Shown here in pieces: positions 35,301 to 63,908 of a DNA stretch of 64,000 nucleotides (positions are counted from its first letter, which is position 1; every line of letters begins with the position of its first letter). Under the pieces are notes generated by a model. That model saw only the letters and a list, made by a program, of their open reading frames with translations, was not told the DNA's origin and did not search any database. The DNA is from Ochotona curzoniae (Eukaryota; Chordata; Mammalia; Lagomorpha; Ochotonidae): the NCBI RefSeq assembly GCF_017591425.1, contig NW_024466512.1, forward strand, positions 19,645,501-19,709,500. Reading direction: 5' to 3'. Position numbers and translations under genes: made by a program.

Positions 35301-35512
35301 GCCCAGCACAGGATGCTCCACTTTCAATCCAGCTTCTTACTAGTGTCTAGTGCCTTGGGTACCTATCATCCAGGGCACCCATGTGGGAGATCTGATAGGG
35401 CTCCTGGCTTCAGCCTGGTTCAGCCCTGGCAGCTGCAGCCAATTGAGGAGTGACCCAGTGGGTAGAAGAACTCTAACTCTGCCTTTCAAAACAATCACTC
35501 TTTAAAAAGCAA
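35301..35512 (+). repeat. C-SINE fragment, sense
   Basis: 'gatgctccactttcaatcca', 'cacccatgtgggagatctga', 'gctcctggcttcagcctggt' and 'gaggagtgacccagtgggta'; the head is missing at the junction with the tandem array. Confidence 0.7.
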
Positions 35513-37639
35513 AATTTAAGAAATTCCTTTCCTACTTGCCCAGAATACTAGTCTTGGCTTAGTATTTCCATCTCTATAAAGATGTAGAAACCTGGATTGG
35601 AAATTAATGTATTTATTTCCCATTTGAGTTCCACCTCGCATCTCTGTTGCTTTAGAAATGAACTGGCTACCCAGGAGCTTGAGGAAAATGTTGACCTTGA
35701 GAAGAGGTATGACTGTGAAGGCTAAGACTTCCCAGGTTTCCCTTAGCTCATTGTCTTTTGATCAAGTTGACTTATAAAGCTTGTTAAGAACAAGTTACAA
35801 GAGTATGTGTTAGAAAAATTAACAGTCATTTTGGATGATGAAACACACCTTCCCTAGGTGATGTATTCTAATATGTCCTGGTGTCGTCATTCCTGAATTC
35901 TTCCAGACAGGAAAAAAAAATCTTACTTTTAATGAAGCAAATTGTTCTCTATGTTGTAGGAAATGAATGCAGGATAAAACGGGAGTGGGCAGCATCGAAA
36001 CCAGAGGGAACCAGCTTTTCTTGTGCTGTTGCTTCCAAACCCTCTGCTGGAATGTGACTTCACACACGCTGACTTCTGGGAGGCTGCCATGAAAAGACCT
36101 CGGCTTCATCCCAAGCCCTGCCATCTCCAGACCTAATGGCAGTCAGTACCCATCACCATCTGCCCAGTGTCACAGGGATGGCCCCGTTCTCTTCTTTGTC
36201 TTTTCTGTCTTCTCTTTGCTGAACTGTGGCCCTGTTCTCCATTTCAGTCTCGCCATCTTGTCTCTGTTCTGCTCTGCTCACTGAATCATCAGCTCAGCTG
36301 TGGGCCTTTCTTGATTCAGGCCCTGACACTCCCCTTGGCTTTGGAGTGATAAGCATGCCTCAGGTTGGCTTTCCAGACTTCCTGGGTCCCACTGGACCAG
36401 CTCCCTTCCTGCATCTTTCTGTGTGCTCTCCTTGCTCCCACTCTGTTCCCCTACATGACGCATAAGCCCCTCATCTGTGTCACTCACAGAGGACCTGAGC
36501 TTGAACTTTGCCTTCCTATCAGCCCTGCAAGGCACTGACCAGATGACAGTACTTTCACTGGTCTGTGGCTAATGCCCAAAGGTGCAAGTGGATTTCCATA
36601 GTTCCTAGCTCTGTTACAGTTTCTTTCCGACATCCCACTTATTTGTATGTGCGGGGAAAGTAATCATATAGCTTTGTTCATAAATTCCTTGAAGGCAGGT
36701 TTTACATCTCAATCTCAATTGTATCTATACACTCTGTACTTTGCTCATGGCAAATAACTCAGTAGGTAGTGGTTTACTCATTCAGCAAATACAGATGAGT
36801 TTTGAGTTGCTTAATTGATCTGAGGTTAGGAGTGATAGGAAGTCAGAGTGCTTTATTGTAAGAAAGGCAATAGCAAACACAGCTGGGGACAATTTGAGAA
36901 GCAGGACGGTCAGGACAAGCAGATGGAGACTGAAACCTACGTGTGAGGGAGAGGTACTGCGTCTCAGTTACGTCTTACCTGATGCCACTTAGCTCCATCA
37001 GCTGCAAAATGTGCCCTTGTTTAGAGGACAAGCTTAGCATCCAGGATGCTAAAGGCAGCAGGTAGAAATGTGGTCTTCCAGTTGTAGGTCCATGCAGCAA
37101 TAATAGTTATTTAATTGTTTCTATTTTAATACGTAGGAATTAGAGTTTTCTTTTAATAAGTTATCAACCAGCAAGACTTGAATTGAATTGACAATCAGAG
37201 TAGTGGAATTATCTCTCACCAATTATAAAATTGTTTTCTCTCACCTCCTGCTCAGTGAGCTTCACTTCACACAGAAATGTAGGGCAGCTGTGTCCCAGAG
37301 CTTCAAGACACCAGATGAAACTTCATAGGTAATCTTATCACTAGAATGCTATTTCATGGGAAGAGGCCACAGAATAGGTAGAAATTTATCCATGAAGTAC
37401 ACCTCTTTAAACCACACAAATAAAGAAAATTTTGCTCTTAAGAAGATTAATGAGAAATAGGAAGTCACCCAGGTCACCAAGAACCGGGTTTACTGTGGGT
37501 TTTCCAGAGTTCCTCACTGAGCAGCCAGATGAGCCCATGTGCACTCATGTGACTTAGCAGGTGATAAAGGTCTGGGCACTTAGTACCAATCTGAGCCACA
37601 TCATTTCTCCCCAGCCTTTTACCTATTCACTCATTTATT
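35513..37639. other. Gene-free intergenic sequence
   Basis: No gene recognised; weak L2-like wording near 36700-36790. Confidence 0.5.
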
Positions 37640-37868
37640 TATTTATTTTAAAGATTTATTTATTTATTTATTTATTTGAAAAGTAGCAAGGCAGAGGCAG
37701 AGAGAGACGGACCTGCTTGCTCATTTCCCCAATGGCCACAACAGTGAGTGCTGGGCCAGACCAGGAGCTTCATTGGTATCTCCCATGGAGACTCAAACTG
37801 CTTCCCATGTGGGATGCCAGCGCTGCAGGCAGTGACTTAGCCTGCCACATCCTGGCACAGGCTCCCCC
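37625..37868 (-). repeat. (ATTT)n and C-SINE
   Basis: ATTT repeats at 37632-37677 lead into an antisense C-SINE with 'aaaagtagcaaggcagaggc', 'tcatttccccaatggccaca' and 'ccatgtgggatgccagcgct'. Confidence 0.8.
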
Positions 37869-38355
37869 AGACGTTTTAAAGAGTAAGATAATTCTGGAAT
37901 CGTGAATATCTTTCCAAATGCCTTTCAAGACTCTTTTCTTTCCAGTCAATCAAAAAATTATTAATATGATTCATTAACAGAACGCTGAATGTGGTCAGAA
38001 ACAAAAAACACCTTTCCGGTGTCTTAGTCACTTCCGTTTCCTGACATTGATCCTGTTGCTTCTTCATTTTAGCAGAACTCTGCTGTTATCTGATTCGTTC
38101 AAAATGTTTAAAAGACAGTATCCTTAGTACCAGGCATAGTGTAGGGACTTCCATGAGTGCTGAAGCAGCATAAAGTTCTTTCACCACATGTGCCATCTAT
38201 GCCTGCTCATGGTTTTCCCTAGTACCATAAACTGTGAACCTTGAGTAACTAGAGTGTAAATAATTGGATTCTCACAATGTTTTTCCCCAAAGTGCCTAGC
38301 GTTGAACTAGGTGAAGAATACACACACCTGCATGTGTGACTGTGCAGCAGCATGT

Positions 38356-38377
38356 ACGCACACACACACACACACAG
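38356..38377 (+). repeat. (CA)n microsatellite
   Basis: About ten CA units. Confidence 0.9.
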
Positions 38378-38834
38378 GCTGCTGAATTGCTTAGGGGATC
38401 CTCTGTTAAGTAACTCCAGGGCTTATCTGTTCTGAGTCGGGCTTTTCTGCTGTACCCAGATAATGCCAGTGTTTTTATAGGAGCCCCAGGGGAAAAACAA
38501 TGCCATCCCTGCACATTCCAGTTGCCTAGCATGTTGGGTTTACGGTAGTTAGTCATGGCTGAATCACAGATCAGTCTATGGTTACCAAGTTCTAGCAAAC
38601 AAAATTTTATCTAATTTGTTCTCATCAGTGACTTATACCCAAACCTCTGAGCAGTTGACTGAGGAACATCCACACTGTTTAGATGTTTTTACCTCTTATT
38701 AAGCAGTCATTTGCCCTTAGCCTGATTTGTTTTGATGTTTCCTATTTTCTCTTGGTTCAAGGCTGTTGGCATACTGAAGTTTTAGTAATACTTGAGGCAG
38801 AGGAAATGAGGGATCAAAAGTCAAGTGGAATATA

Positions 38835-38992
38835 ACCTGTGTCACTGGAGTTGAAGAACCTTCAGCCTGGTTATTTGAATTCTTTGAACATCATTTTCTC
38901 AGCTGTAAAATGAAGGCAGTGATAGTACACACCTCTTAGAGTGCTCTAGCGTCATGTGAGGTAATGCATGCAAAGTATTTGCTATTTCACAG
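38835..38992 (+). repeat. MIR element
   Basis: 'cattttctcagctgtaaaat', 'gatagtacacacctcttaga' and 'gaggtaatgcatgcaaagta' are the conserved core and tail of MIR. Confidence 0.8.
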
Positions 38993-39456
38993 AGCCATAG
39001 TCTCTCCTTCCTCGGGATTAACAATCTGAACTCCTTTATAGTGCCCGTGAGGAGGTTTTTCCTAATGTAAATGTAAGAACACTTGTCCAGTATCCGATAG
39101 CCCTTCCCTTCTTCCCCACACATGATCTCTGAGACCCTGTGTGTCCTGAACCTGCTTCTGCTGCCACTCTTCTTCACCTTGATGCCTTAAACCTATTGTC
39201 CTCTTTCCTCTTCCCCCAAACTCCTTCCACCTCAGAACACTCTCAATCCTCTCTCCCCTGTCTGCCTTCTAGAACATTCTCATCCCTCCCTCCTGTGTAA
39301 TCTCTAGTCAGCCTTCAACTAGCTGCCTGCAAGTCATTTATGAGGCAGGATTTCCACCCCCCCCTCCAAGGCTATGCCTTCTCTTACACTCTCTCTTACT
39401 ATCCAGTCCTCTTTATGTATAGAAGCTATTTCAGTCTTAATTGTATGTTTGTATGA

Positions 39457-39850
39457 GTGTTATGGGCTCAGTTGTGGCTCGAAAGAATTCATATGTGAAA
39501 CTCTAACCCCGAGGACCTCAGAATTTGACTACACAGGGAGACTGAGCCTTGGGTGAGGTGATGCAGGGAAAATGAAGACATCGGGGGGGAGCCCTACTCC
39601 AGACTATACTCTATACTCTTCTATGAAAAGGAGATGAGGACCTACAAAAACAGATACTCAGGAGAGAGAGGCCACATGAGGACCCTGCAGGAAGATGGCC
39701 ATCTGTGAGCCAAGGAGAGAGTTCTTGGGAGAATCCATTTTGTTGGCACCTTGATCCGGGCCTTCTATCCTCAAGACCCTGAGAAAACAGATCTAAGTTG
39801 TTTCAGCCATCTCGGCCATAGTAATGTGTTACAACAGCCTGTTGTGTAAA
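39457..39850 (+). repeat. MaLR (ERVL-MaLR, MLT1/MST-like) solo LTR
   Basis: 'gttatgggctcagttgtgg', 'gaaactctaaccccgaggac', 'cctcagaatttgactacaca', 'aggccacatgaggaccctgc', 'ggccatctgtgagccaagga' and 'gttgtttcagccatctcggc' follow a MaLR LTR from end to end. No internal genes; an old solo LTR. Confidence 0.8.
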
Positions 39851-40020
39851 CCAATCCGAGTTTAAGGCCCAAAGCTCTCCACCACCCGGTGACCTCTGTA
39901 AAGATGGGGATAAGCAAGTATTTTACCACTGAACTCTCAGCACACAGCTCAAACCACTGGCTCCAAACAACATCTAATAAGTATATATATTTTTAAATTC
40001 TATGAATGAATGGTACAGGC

Positions 40021-40064
<44 letters not shown>

Positions 40065-41430
40065 CAGAAGCTCTTAGTCTTCTGGGTTCCTTGGTGCTGT
40101 TTTCTTAAGAGATTGACAGTAGACTTGTTGAGTAAGTATTAATTCTGAGAAAACCCAGAGAGCAAGTACAAAGTTCTAGATCATTGAATGGTTTCTGAAA
40201 TGTATAGCTCCCATGCAGGTTGTGGGCAGCTTAGAGGTAAGTGTCCCATGGATGATTCTCAGTATGCCATGAGCAAGATTCCCTGGCAGCCAACAGGATC
40301 TCAGAATGATGTATTGGAATGGGGCAGTTAAGCCCGATTGTGAGTCTTGCTTATGTGCCATGGTCTGAAAGGGCTGCCTGAGTGAGTTCCTGTCTCGGTT
40401 TCCCCTATTAGTAGCACCAAGAGCCTCAAACTACTATGGGTATGCTAGAAAGTCAGATGTCATTCAAACTTTCATGAAAATTATATTGGTATAGATTGAC
40501 CCTTCAGGAACTCTAATGGCCTGTGAGATACACTTAAAAGTCCACGCATGTGCCTGGGTGTGGAGAAGGCTGTGTGATCACCTGATCTGAAGGCCAGGAA
40601 GGTCCTTTCCCTTCCCAACAGCGTCTCCTCACTGCTGGGGGGCTCAAAGCCTACAATTCCCTCAGCAACACATCACTCTTTGCGATCAGCATCATTGCAT
40701 CTAGGTATCTCTTTTAAAATGAATCCATACCCTACCAAGCATTACCCAGTTTTAGGTACTGTTTTCTGCCGATGGGATTGACCTGGCTGGGATTAGGACA
40801 GGTCAAGAGGTCAAAGGTACATGAAGGGTCTTCATAAATTTAATGGAAAATATGTATGATGGAAAAACAATGCACAGACTTCAAAATAAATTTACCTTTT
40901 GCTTGCCTCTTCCACAACCAACAAATACTGTGTGCCGGGGAAAACTCATCTTTGCATAGAAAAAGGCCTGCCAGGTTCGTAGTTCTGCTTTGCTCTGGCA
41001 TTTTGGCTGTAGGCCCCCACTGTGCCCAAATACCCTGGATCACACAGCTTGGGACTCAGGGATCCCACGGCATAAAAAGAGGACTAACTCATGTTGGCAG
41101 TTCTCTGGCCAAAGCAGGTAAGGGAAAGCAAAAGAAGGAAATTCCCTCTAGACTGGACCTTTATTCTCTTTTCCTGATGGGTCTATAAATGGTTAATCTG
41201 CCCAGGCTAGTAGGAGAAGCTCTCTGGCTCTGTGAAGTTTGATTCCTGGAGGCAGATTTTTTTTTTTTAATCCAACAAGTGTCAGATAATTGGAAGGGTG
41301 GAGTAACGCTGTAAACCACGACACACCTTTGTCAGGACTTGTTTGGAAGCACAGAGCTGAAAGAAACAAGGGGAAGAGAAGCGAACATTTTTGAAAGATC
41401 ACTCAGCTTTAACACACCTTGGTTGGGCCT
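39851..41430. other. Gene-free sequence upstream of COL17A1
   Basis: Contains a 39-base poly-T run (40024-40062). A sequence near 40826-40910 ('taatggaaaatatgtatgat', 'caatgcacagacttcaaaat') resembles a common mammalian interspersed-repeat end. COL17A1 promoter elements are expected in the last few hundred bases. Confidence 0.5.
40024..40062 (+). repeat. Poly-T run of 39
   Basis: Uninterrupted T homopolymer, with no obvious retroelement body attached on the right. Confidence 0.95.
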
Positions 41431-41539
41431 GAATAAAAAAAGTGGGCCCTGCAAATTGCTAGAAGAAAAACGTCAGGGGAAGAGAGAGGAGGGGGATTTG
41501 TTCAGAGTTGTCTGCCATTCCTTCCAAATCTCCAGTCAG
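41431..41539 (+). promoter_or_regulatory. COL17A1: Candidate COL17A1 core promoter and non-coding exon 1
   Basis: A TATA-like AATAAAAAA at 41432-41440 is followed by purine-rich sequence, then a strong donor TCAG|GTGAGT at 41539/41540. The inferred exon 1 is about 41463-41539, joining to the acceptor at 48121-48123 across a 6.6 kb intron. The human gene likewise has a non-coding first exon. A second donor-like AAG|GTAAGA at about 42174 is an alternative. No CpG island is present, consistent with tissue-restricted (epithelial) expression. Confidence 0.45.
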
Positions 41540-43805
41540 GTGAGTAACAGGAACACTGACCTTTCTCCCTTTTCCTTTGACTTTGATTGAAAGTTTACCG
41601 TTTAGAAATTAAATGTTTATAGGAGAAAACAAGGTGAAGTTCCTTGATGCAGTTGGTTGGCGGTGGTGACTTGGGTGTGCATGTTCTGCTGGGGCCTAAT
41701 GTTTCTTAAAGGAACAAGAAAGGTTCACAAATGGGAAAGAGAGGTAGAAGGACAGGTAAGGCTCTTGGGACTGAGGCTTGAGTGGCAGGATTTTTGTTTC
41801 CCACTGTTTTCAGTGTTATGAAATGGCTTGTGTTACGTTGAGCTGTGTAGAGTGTGATGTGGGCTTATAACTGATTTTTCTCTCAATCTCAGTCTCTCTC
41901 TTACTGTCTGGCAGTCCCTCTCCCTCCATCTCGCATGACAGTAGAGGAGAGTTCAGAGCTGAAATTCAAGTGCAGGGAGTAGGGACCTCTTCCACAGCAA
42001 CCCCCTGTGCTGTCCGGGCCTCTATGCTGGCAGGTGCGGATTGAACTGGACAAACTTTGCTATTTATTGTGCGATAAAATCACTGCTGCCCTAAATCCAG
42101 ACTAGAGGGAAGTCTTTGAAACAATCTAATTAAGCTCAGGACTTTCCAAAGTCGAGCTTTTGGAGGATGGCAAGGTAAGAAAGAACATTTTCTCTGGGTG
42201 GGGACTCCTGCTGATGAACTCTCCCCCTCTAAACCACTGTGGGGCGAGAATGCCCAGTCTCAGTGTCCAGCTAGACCATATTAACTGCTAACTTCTGAAA
42301 GTTGCTTCTCCTTCCGAAGCAGAGGCAAAGCCTCCTGCACATCTCTTTGGAGAAGCAATAGATCAGCTTACTACATCTGTTACTCATAAGGGATTTTTTT
42401 AAAAGGTGTTCCCTTGAAAAGTATCACTCCTTCTCCTATCTGTGTCTCCTCTCTTGGAGCTGAGGCAGAGCCAGCCTGAAAACAGAGGTCCAGCCCCGGT
42501 GGGCAAAGTTCCTCTGAGAACTTTTCTCAGTTCCTCTGAGAATCCAAGGGGCCTGCTTGCTACGCCTGAGCCTGCAATCACCCAAGAATCTGATGAAAGG
42601 TTGTATATGGACAGTTAAACACAGCAGTCCTGCTGTGAGCTTGCACAGGAACCTCTGAGACGGGTGAACCTGCTCAGACCTGAGAATTAACCACACTCTT
42701 AGAAGAAAAAGTTTACTTCTCAGAAGAGGCCTGTACTGTCCTTGCTGGGTTCATTTGCCATGACGAAGGGCAGCAGGACACAACCAGGGCAAAGCTGGCC
42801 CAGTCGCAACATTGGTGCCCATCCTGCTCACCCCAGTCAGGAAAACAAGACGTCTCCAGGGGCAAAACCAGAGACAAATCCTTGGAGATGGTCAGCCCCA
42901 GGCCCAGATTTCCCGATTGCTAGACAGCTCGGACTTTCTGTGATCTGGAGCCGAGTTGGGGAGAAATTCTCAGGATTTGACGGTCTCATTCTTGTTTCTA
43001 AATTTAAAATGAAGTCATAAAGATTGTAAGAATATGTATGGTTTTGCAACAGACTACAGAAACATGTCTTACTAAAATTAAAAAGGGAGTAAGAGACAGC
43101 TTCCCATCTTTGTGCTGGGAACAGATCATCTTGTGTGGCATCAGAGAGGTCTGTTGATGGTCTGCCATCCCTAACAGAAGTTGGTCCTCACGTGTGTATC
43201 TCACCACATCGTCACTGGAATAGCATTCAGTGAATATGACACGTTAAAGTAAAAAAGAAAGAAAATCTTTTAACAGTAGAAAGCTGATTTCAGATTGTGT
43301 CTTCTGACATTGCTTTCCCATCAAAAACTGCAGTTGCTGTAAAAGTGCCACAGAGCAGCTCTGGGGAGTGCAGATGGGCTAAGAAAAGCTGATGCCACAG
43401 AGGAGAGTGGAATAGTAGCCACTTTATAAAGGCCAGGAAGGGAAGGGAAAGGGCAGATGGAGGGAGACAGTATAGAGTGTGTCAGTCCCAGAGTTCCATA
43501 GCACAGTGGGGTGACCCTGCTCTTAACCTTCTATCCTATATTTTCTTTTATTTCACATTTTAAAATATTTTATTTTGTTTTATGATATAGTTCCATAGGT
43601 TCTGGGGCTGCCCATGCCCTTCCCTATTAAATATTTTCTAAAGAACTTAGAGACAGTTCATAGGTTCCAAAACCCAAAAAATAATGAATGTCCAGGGAGA
43701 TAGAAATACTGATTGCCCTGATTTATCAGCCATTCTTATAGACCTGTGTTGAATTACCACACTGAGCTCGGGAGCACACATAATGGCTCCATATGAATTA
43801 ACTTA

Positions 43806-44045
43806 TTAAAGACTCACTTGTTGCACTTGAAAGAGTTACAGAGAGAACAGGAGAGAGAGATTCCATCTGCTGGTTCACTCCTCCATGGCTGCAGCTGCGC
43901 CATACCAAATCCAAAGCAAGAAGCTTATTCTAGATCTCCCATGTGGATACAGGGTCCCGAGGCTTTATGCCATCCCCTGCTGTTTTCCCAGGCCATAAGC
44001 AGGGAACTAGATCAAAAAAGAAGCAGCCAGAACTTGAACCAGCCC
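43806..44045 (-). repeat. C-SINE in COL17A1 intron 1
   Basis: 'aagactcacttgttgcactt', 'gattccatctgctggttcac' and 'gttttcccaggccataagca', an antisense copy, diverged. Confidence 0.75.
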
Positions 44046-44071
44046 CAATGACATTTTTTTAAAGAACTATG

Positions 44072-44396
44072 GAGAATGGGCCTAGAAGCTAAAGTCCTCT
44101 CCTTGAACATGCCAGGATCCCCTATGAGCACCAATTCTAATCCCAGTGGCCCGGTTTCCCATCCAGCTCCCTGCTTGTGGCCTGGGAAAATAGTCGATGA
44201 CAGCCCAAAGCCTTGGGACCCTGCACCTGTGTGGGAGACCCGGAAGAGGTGCCTGGCTCCTGGTTTCGGATCAGCTCTAGCACCAGCTATTGTGCTCACT
44301 TGGGGAGTGAATCATCAGACGGAAGATCTTCCTCTCTGTCTCTCCTCCTCTCTATAAATATCTGACTTTGCAATTAAAATAAATAATTTAAAAAAA
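44072..44396 (+). repeat. Full-length C-SINE with target-site duplication
   Basis: Runs from 'atgggcctagaagctaaag' to the 'aaaataaataatttaaaaa' tail. Flanked by AAGAACTATGGAG on both sides (about 44062-44073 and 44398-44410), so it inserted next to the 3' part of the adjoining antisense SINE. Confidence 0.88.
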
Positions 44397-44972
44397 AAAG
44401 AACTATGGAGGGAAATCAGAGTATGGAATTGAGAACTTGAATACTCTGCTCATCTTTAGTCCTGATAAAGTAGCCCAAATGTGCCACCAGTTTAAAATGC
44501 CGCTATTTTATAAGCCCTTGTTAAGTAGCGCTTTGGGAAGATGACAGCCCAAGTGAGCAGAACCAAGAGAAGCAGGCTCAGACATGTAGCTGGGCAGCAA
44601 ACTTTCTTTTCCTTAATGTTACTCTTTTAAAACCTGTTGGCTCTTAGAATGTTTAAAGGAAAAGTACCAGAAAGATATCATAGCCCCCATGGGATGAGAC
44701 CAGTTAAGGTGTGTGCCTCAGCCCATCCTTGTCCATTTCCTAACTCAGATAAAACTTGCTGTTACCTTCCGTTTAAAGCAGTCTGCCTCCCAGCACATCC
44801 CCATCCCCTTGGCATTTCAGTGAGGCTGGGAAGGCTCGGTCATGGGCGCCCAGCCACTGAGGGCTTCAGGCTAAGAAAAAGGCATTTCCCCAAGTCCAGC
44901 AGGCCTAGAAATTCTCCAGATTCCTTTGTGGAGCTCCCAGGTCCTGCAGGAGGGGCATCTGAGTTCTTTTTT

Positions 44973-45289
44973 TCTAAAGATTAATTTATATTTATTGAAA
45001 GACAGATTTGCAGAGAGAAGGAGAGACAGAGGAGAGAAAGATCTTTGCTGGTTCACTGCCCAAATGACCACCACAGCCAGAGCAGAGCCAATTAGGAGCC
45101 AGGAGTTTCTTCAGAGTCTCTAATGTAGGTGCAGGGTCCCAAGGCTTTGGGCTGTCTGCTATTGCTTTCCCAGGCCACAAGCAGGGAGATGGATTGGAAA
45201 TGGGGCAGCTGAGACACAAACCAGTACCCATGTGGGATCCTGGTACATGCAAGGCAAGGATTTAGCCCCTGAGTCATTGTGCCAGCCCA
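44973..45289 (-). repeat. C-SINE with target-site duplication
   Basis: 'taaagattaatttatattta', 'ggtgcagggtcccaaggctt' and 'ccatgtgggatcctggtaca' end at 'cattgtgccagccc'. Flanks GCATCTGAGTTCTT and GCATCTAAATTCTT form a diverged duplication. Confidence 0.87.
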
Positions 45290-47404
45290 GCATCTAAATT
45301 CTTAACAGTCACCTCCTGGTGCCCCCTAGAAGTGGAGGAGCCTTGCTTGGGTGGTTCATTGCAGATGGAGCTTTTGGTATTGGGATTTGGGGAAAAGACA
45401 GAGGGCAGAGAACTGACTGTTGTTTGAATGTAGAAAGAATGGCAAAACATGCCAGTTTCAACCTGGAGATCGAACTGTTAGCAAACAGAGTTATCATCCA
45501 TCTGTCTTAATGGCAACAAGTGGAATCAACCCAGCCAGATCCAGATTTATAGTTTCTAGGCCAAGTTTTCACTGAAGAATCAGAACAAGCCATAACTTGT
45601 GGGAAATAAGTTTCCATAGATTGTTAAGAGCAGTTCCCTTCAGGATGGTATCTTGCATCAATTCAGGTGCAATCCCGGAGAGCAGGTCACCGTTCCTGAA
45701 CACCCCGGTGTATTTAATTTCCCCAGATGCCTCTTGGCCTACAGCCAAAAACCAACTGGGGAAAACAAGACAGCCAGGAGCTGTAGGGGCACCCAAAGCA
45801 ATTCACCCTTAAACAAAGGTTTTCAAAGAAAGCGTCCAACACCTGGAAGGGTGCATGACACAAGTGGTACAGGTCGTGGCTGGCATGCAGACACAGTCAC
45901 AGCCAGCCTTGGCCTTCTAATGAAGCTGGACTCCACTATTATTAAACTGTTTATGGAGTCTCTCTTCCTGGCTGCAGGCAACATACCTGTAAAGTCATTC
46001 TGTGGCTTCTCAGATCCAACCAGAAGTTTTTCCATGATACCTCATTCCATGCCTGAAGTTGGCATTTAAGAAATACTTGGAGCTGATTGTGCCCATCTTG
46101 GTGAATTCCCAGCCAGTTTCATGTGGTCTTGGTTTTCAAACAGAAACGTCACCCAGAGCCAAAATATGACACTGTTGTCTTTTGTAGGCCTTTTGTTCCA
46201 TTGAGAGAGAGCAAGAGAGGGAGGGGATTTAGACAAAGAAAACTTTCAGTTGTCTCTCACAACTACATAATGAAGAATAGAATCCATGTTAGGTTATGTT
46301 TATTATTCTTTCTGCTGTTAAAAGAAATTAAAATACTTCTGTAGAACCCAAAAAATGGAATGGGCCCAGGTACTGCATCTGTTATAAGTTGACTCCCAAG
46401 GTACCAGGCTGAAGAGATCTTCCAGCAAGGGACTCTTGGGCACAAGTGGATTGTGTCAGGATTCTAGAATTGGGTTTTAACTGCAACCCCAGATAAATGA
46501 AGAGAAAAAGAAGGTGAGCAGAGGGGAGAGAGCCATGGAAAAAGCCAGATTTCCAGTCATTCTTGAAGATGGGATCAACTGCTACAACATGGAACCCAGA
46601 AGGGTTGGAGATTCCTGCCTGCCGTGCATTTTGTGAGGTTAGGCCTTGAGCCCCATCCCTACCATTACTGCCACCTCTTGAGGTCAGTCCCACCTCCTAT
46701 CATCCACATGTAGGAACACAGCGAAATCTCAACTGACTCTTCTTCCTAGTATCAGAGAGAAGGAAGAACACATCACTAAATGGTGTGTATGTGTGTCTAT
46801 GCATCTAGATTTTACACTTACTTTCTTCATCAGGTTTTTTCCTACTTATGTCTGCCTACAGGCATCTGAGAGCCAATTTTTTATGAAGTTCTGCCCTTTG
46901 AAAGTTATCACATTCCATACATGTTTGGCCATCATAGTGGGTTTTATTTTAATCTAAGTCCTCCAAGCACTATTCTCACATCCAAACAAAATAAGGAAAC
47001 ATGGTGGTGTTATGTCCCTGGAGTTTCACGTGGAGCAGTGAACAAAACAGGACACATCAGAATGACTTCGTGAATGGCACTGAGGGTCTTGACAGGCGTC
47101 CTACAGCTCTTTACTACCCTGTTAGATGAAGGGGTTACAGGCAGGTGAAAGTTCTGTTCTGTGAGCCCTCGATGCTCACCGGGGTGCACATCACCTGGTC
47201 AGTTAGCTTTTGGAAGCTAAGATCCCAGGAAAAAGGAGTAGAATCCAAAGTGGAACCATGAAATGACTCTGGATGATAACTTCTAGCATGAAAAGGGAAA
47301 AAATCCTGTAAAGAAATATGCAGATAAAATATTTACCCTTTGAATTCTAGGAATCAAGTTTTTGATTCACAGTAGAGATCTAAACTTACCAAAAGCAATG
47401 GTAA

Positions 47405-47533
47405 GAGGTGGGCATTTGGCACAGTGCTTAAAATGTCTCTCTGGTTGTCCCTATCCAATGTCTAATCCCAACTCTCCTCCCAATGTAGCATCCTGCAAGT
47501 GTACATCCTGGGAGGTGCTGAAATAATAAAAAT
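47405..47533 (+). repeat. Older C-SINE, 5' half (split)
   Basis: 'gtgggcatttggcacagtgc' to 'cctgggaggtgctgaaataa'; interrupted by a younger SINE and resumes at about 47880. Confidence 0.65.
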
Positions 47534-47865
47534 AGAGCCCAGTGCAGTATCCTAGCAGCTGAAATCCTCACCTTGCACATACCGGGATCCCATATGGGTG
47601 CTGGTTCTAACCCTGGCAGACCTGCTTCCCATCCAGTTCCCTGCTTGTGGCATGGGAAAGCAGTCAAGGACAGTCCAAAGCCTTTGGACCCTGCACCTGC
47701 ATGAGAGACCCGGAATAGGCTCCGGGTTCCTGGCTTCGGATTGGCTCAGCACTGGCCAGTGCAGCTGCTTGGGGAGTGATTCAACAGATGGAAGATTTTC
47801 CTCTCTGTCTCTCCTCCTCTCTGTATATCTGACTTTACAATAAAATCTTTAAAAAAAATAATAAA
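47534..47865 (+). repeat. Younger C-SINE inserted in an older SINE
   Basis: 'gagcccagtgcagtatccta', 'ataccgggatcccatatggg', 'gagagacccggaataggctc' and 'atctgactttacaataaaat'. AATAATAAA-type sequence on both sides is the likely target duplication. Confidence 0.88.
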
Positions 47866-47879
47866 TATTAAAATTAAAA

Positions 47880-48058
47880 TAATAAAGATGCATATTGAGC
47901 TCTAGGCTACTGACTTCAGTGTGGTTCAGCCCCGCTGATAGAGAGTGAACCAGGAGATGAAAGATCTCTCTCCCTGCCTCTCTTTCTCATGCTTTTTTCT
48001 CTTGCACACATGTGCACACTTTCTCACTCTCTGCCTTTCAAATAAATACAATTATTTA
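47880..48058 (+). repeat. Older C-SINE, 3' half (split)
   Basis: 'ctctaggctactgacttcag', 'gagtgaaccaggagatgaaa' and the 'tttcaaataaatacaattat' tail complete the element begun at 47405. Its tail lies only about 65 bases from the exon 2 acceptor. Confidence 0.7.
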
Positions 48059-48134
48059 AAATATGTAAATAAAAGCAATAGTAAGAAGCATGACCATTCA
48101 TGGGTTTTTGACTTTTCCCGCAGGTGGCTATGGG

Positions 48135-63908
<15,774 letters not shown>

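Larger units (their letters stand above)
41540..48123 (+). other. COL17A1: COL17A1 intron 1
   Basis: 6.6 kb. Holds C-SINEs at 43.8-44.4, 44.97-45.29 and a nested pair at 47.4-48.06 kb, and an L1-like T-rich edge at about 43550-43620. The rest has no recognisable gene. It could carry epithelial enhancers, but none is evident by eye. Confidence 0.5.

Noticed and set aside
42161..42180. Alternative COL17A1 exon 1 donor (AAG|GTAAGA)
   Set aside because: Good donor consensus but no promoter-like sequence upstream; 41539 is preferred, though this cannot be excluded without transcripts.
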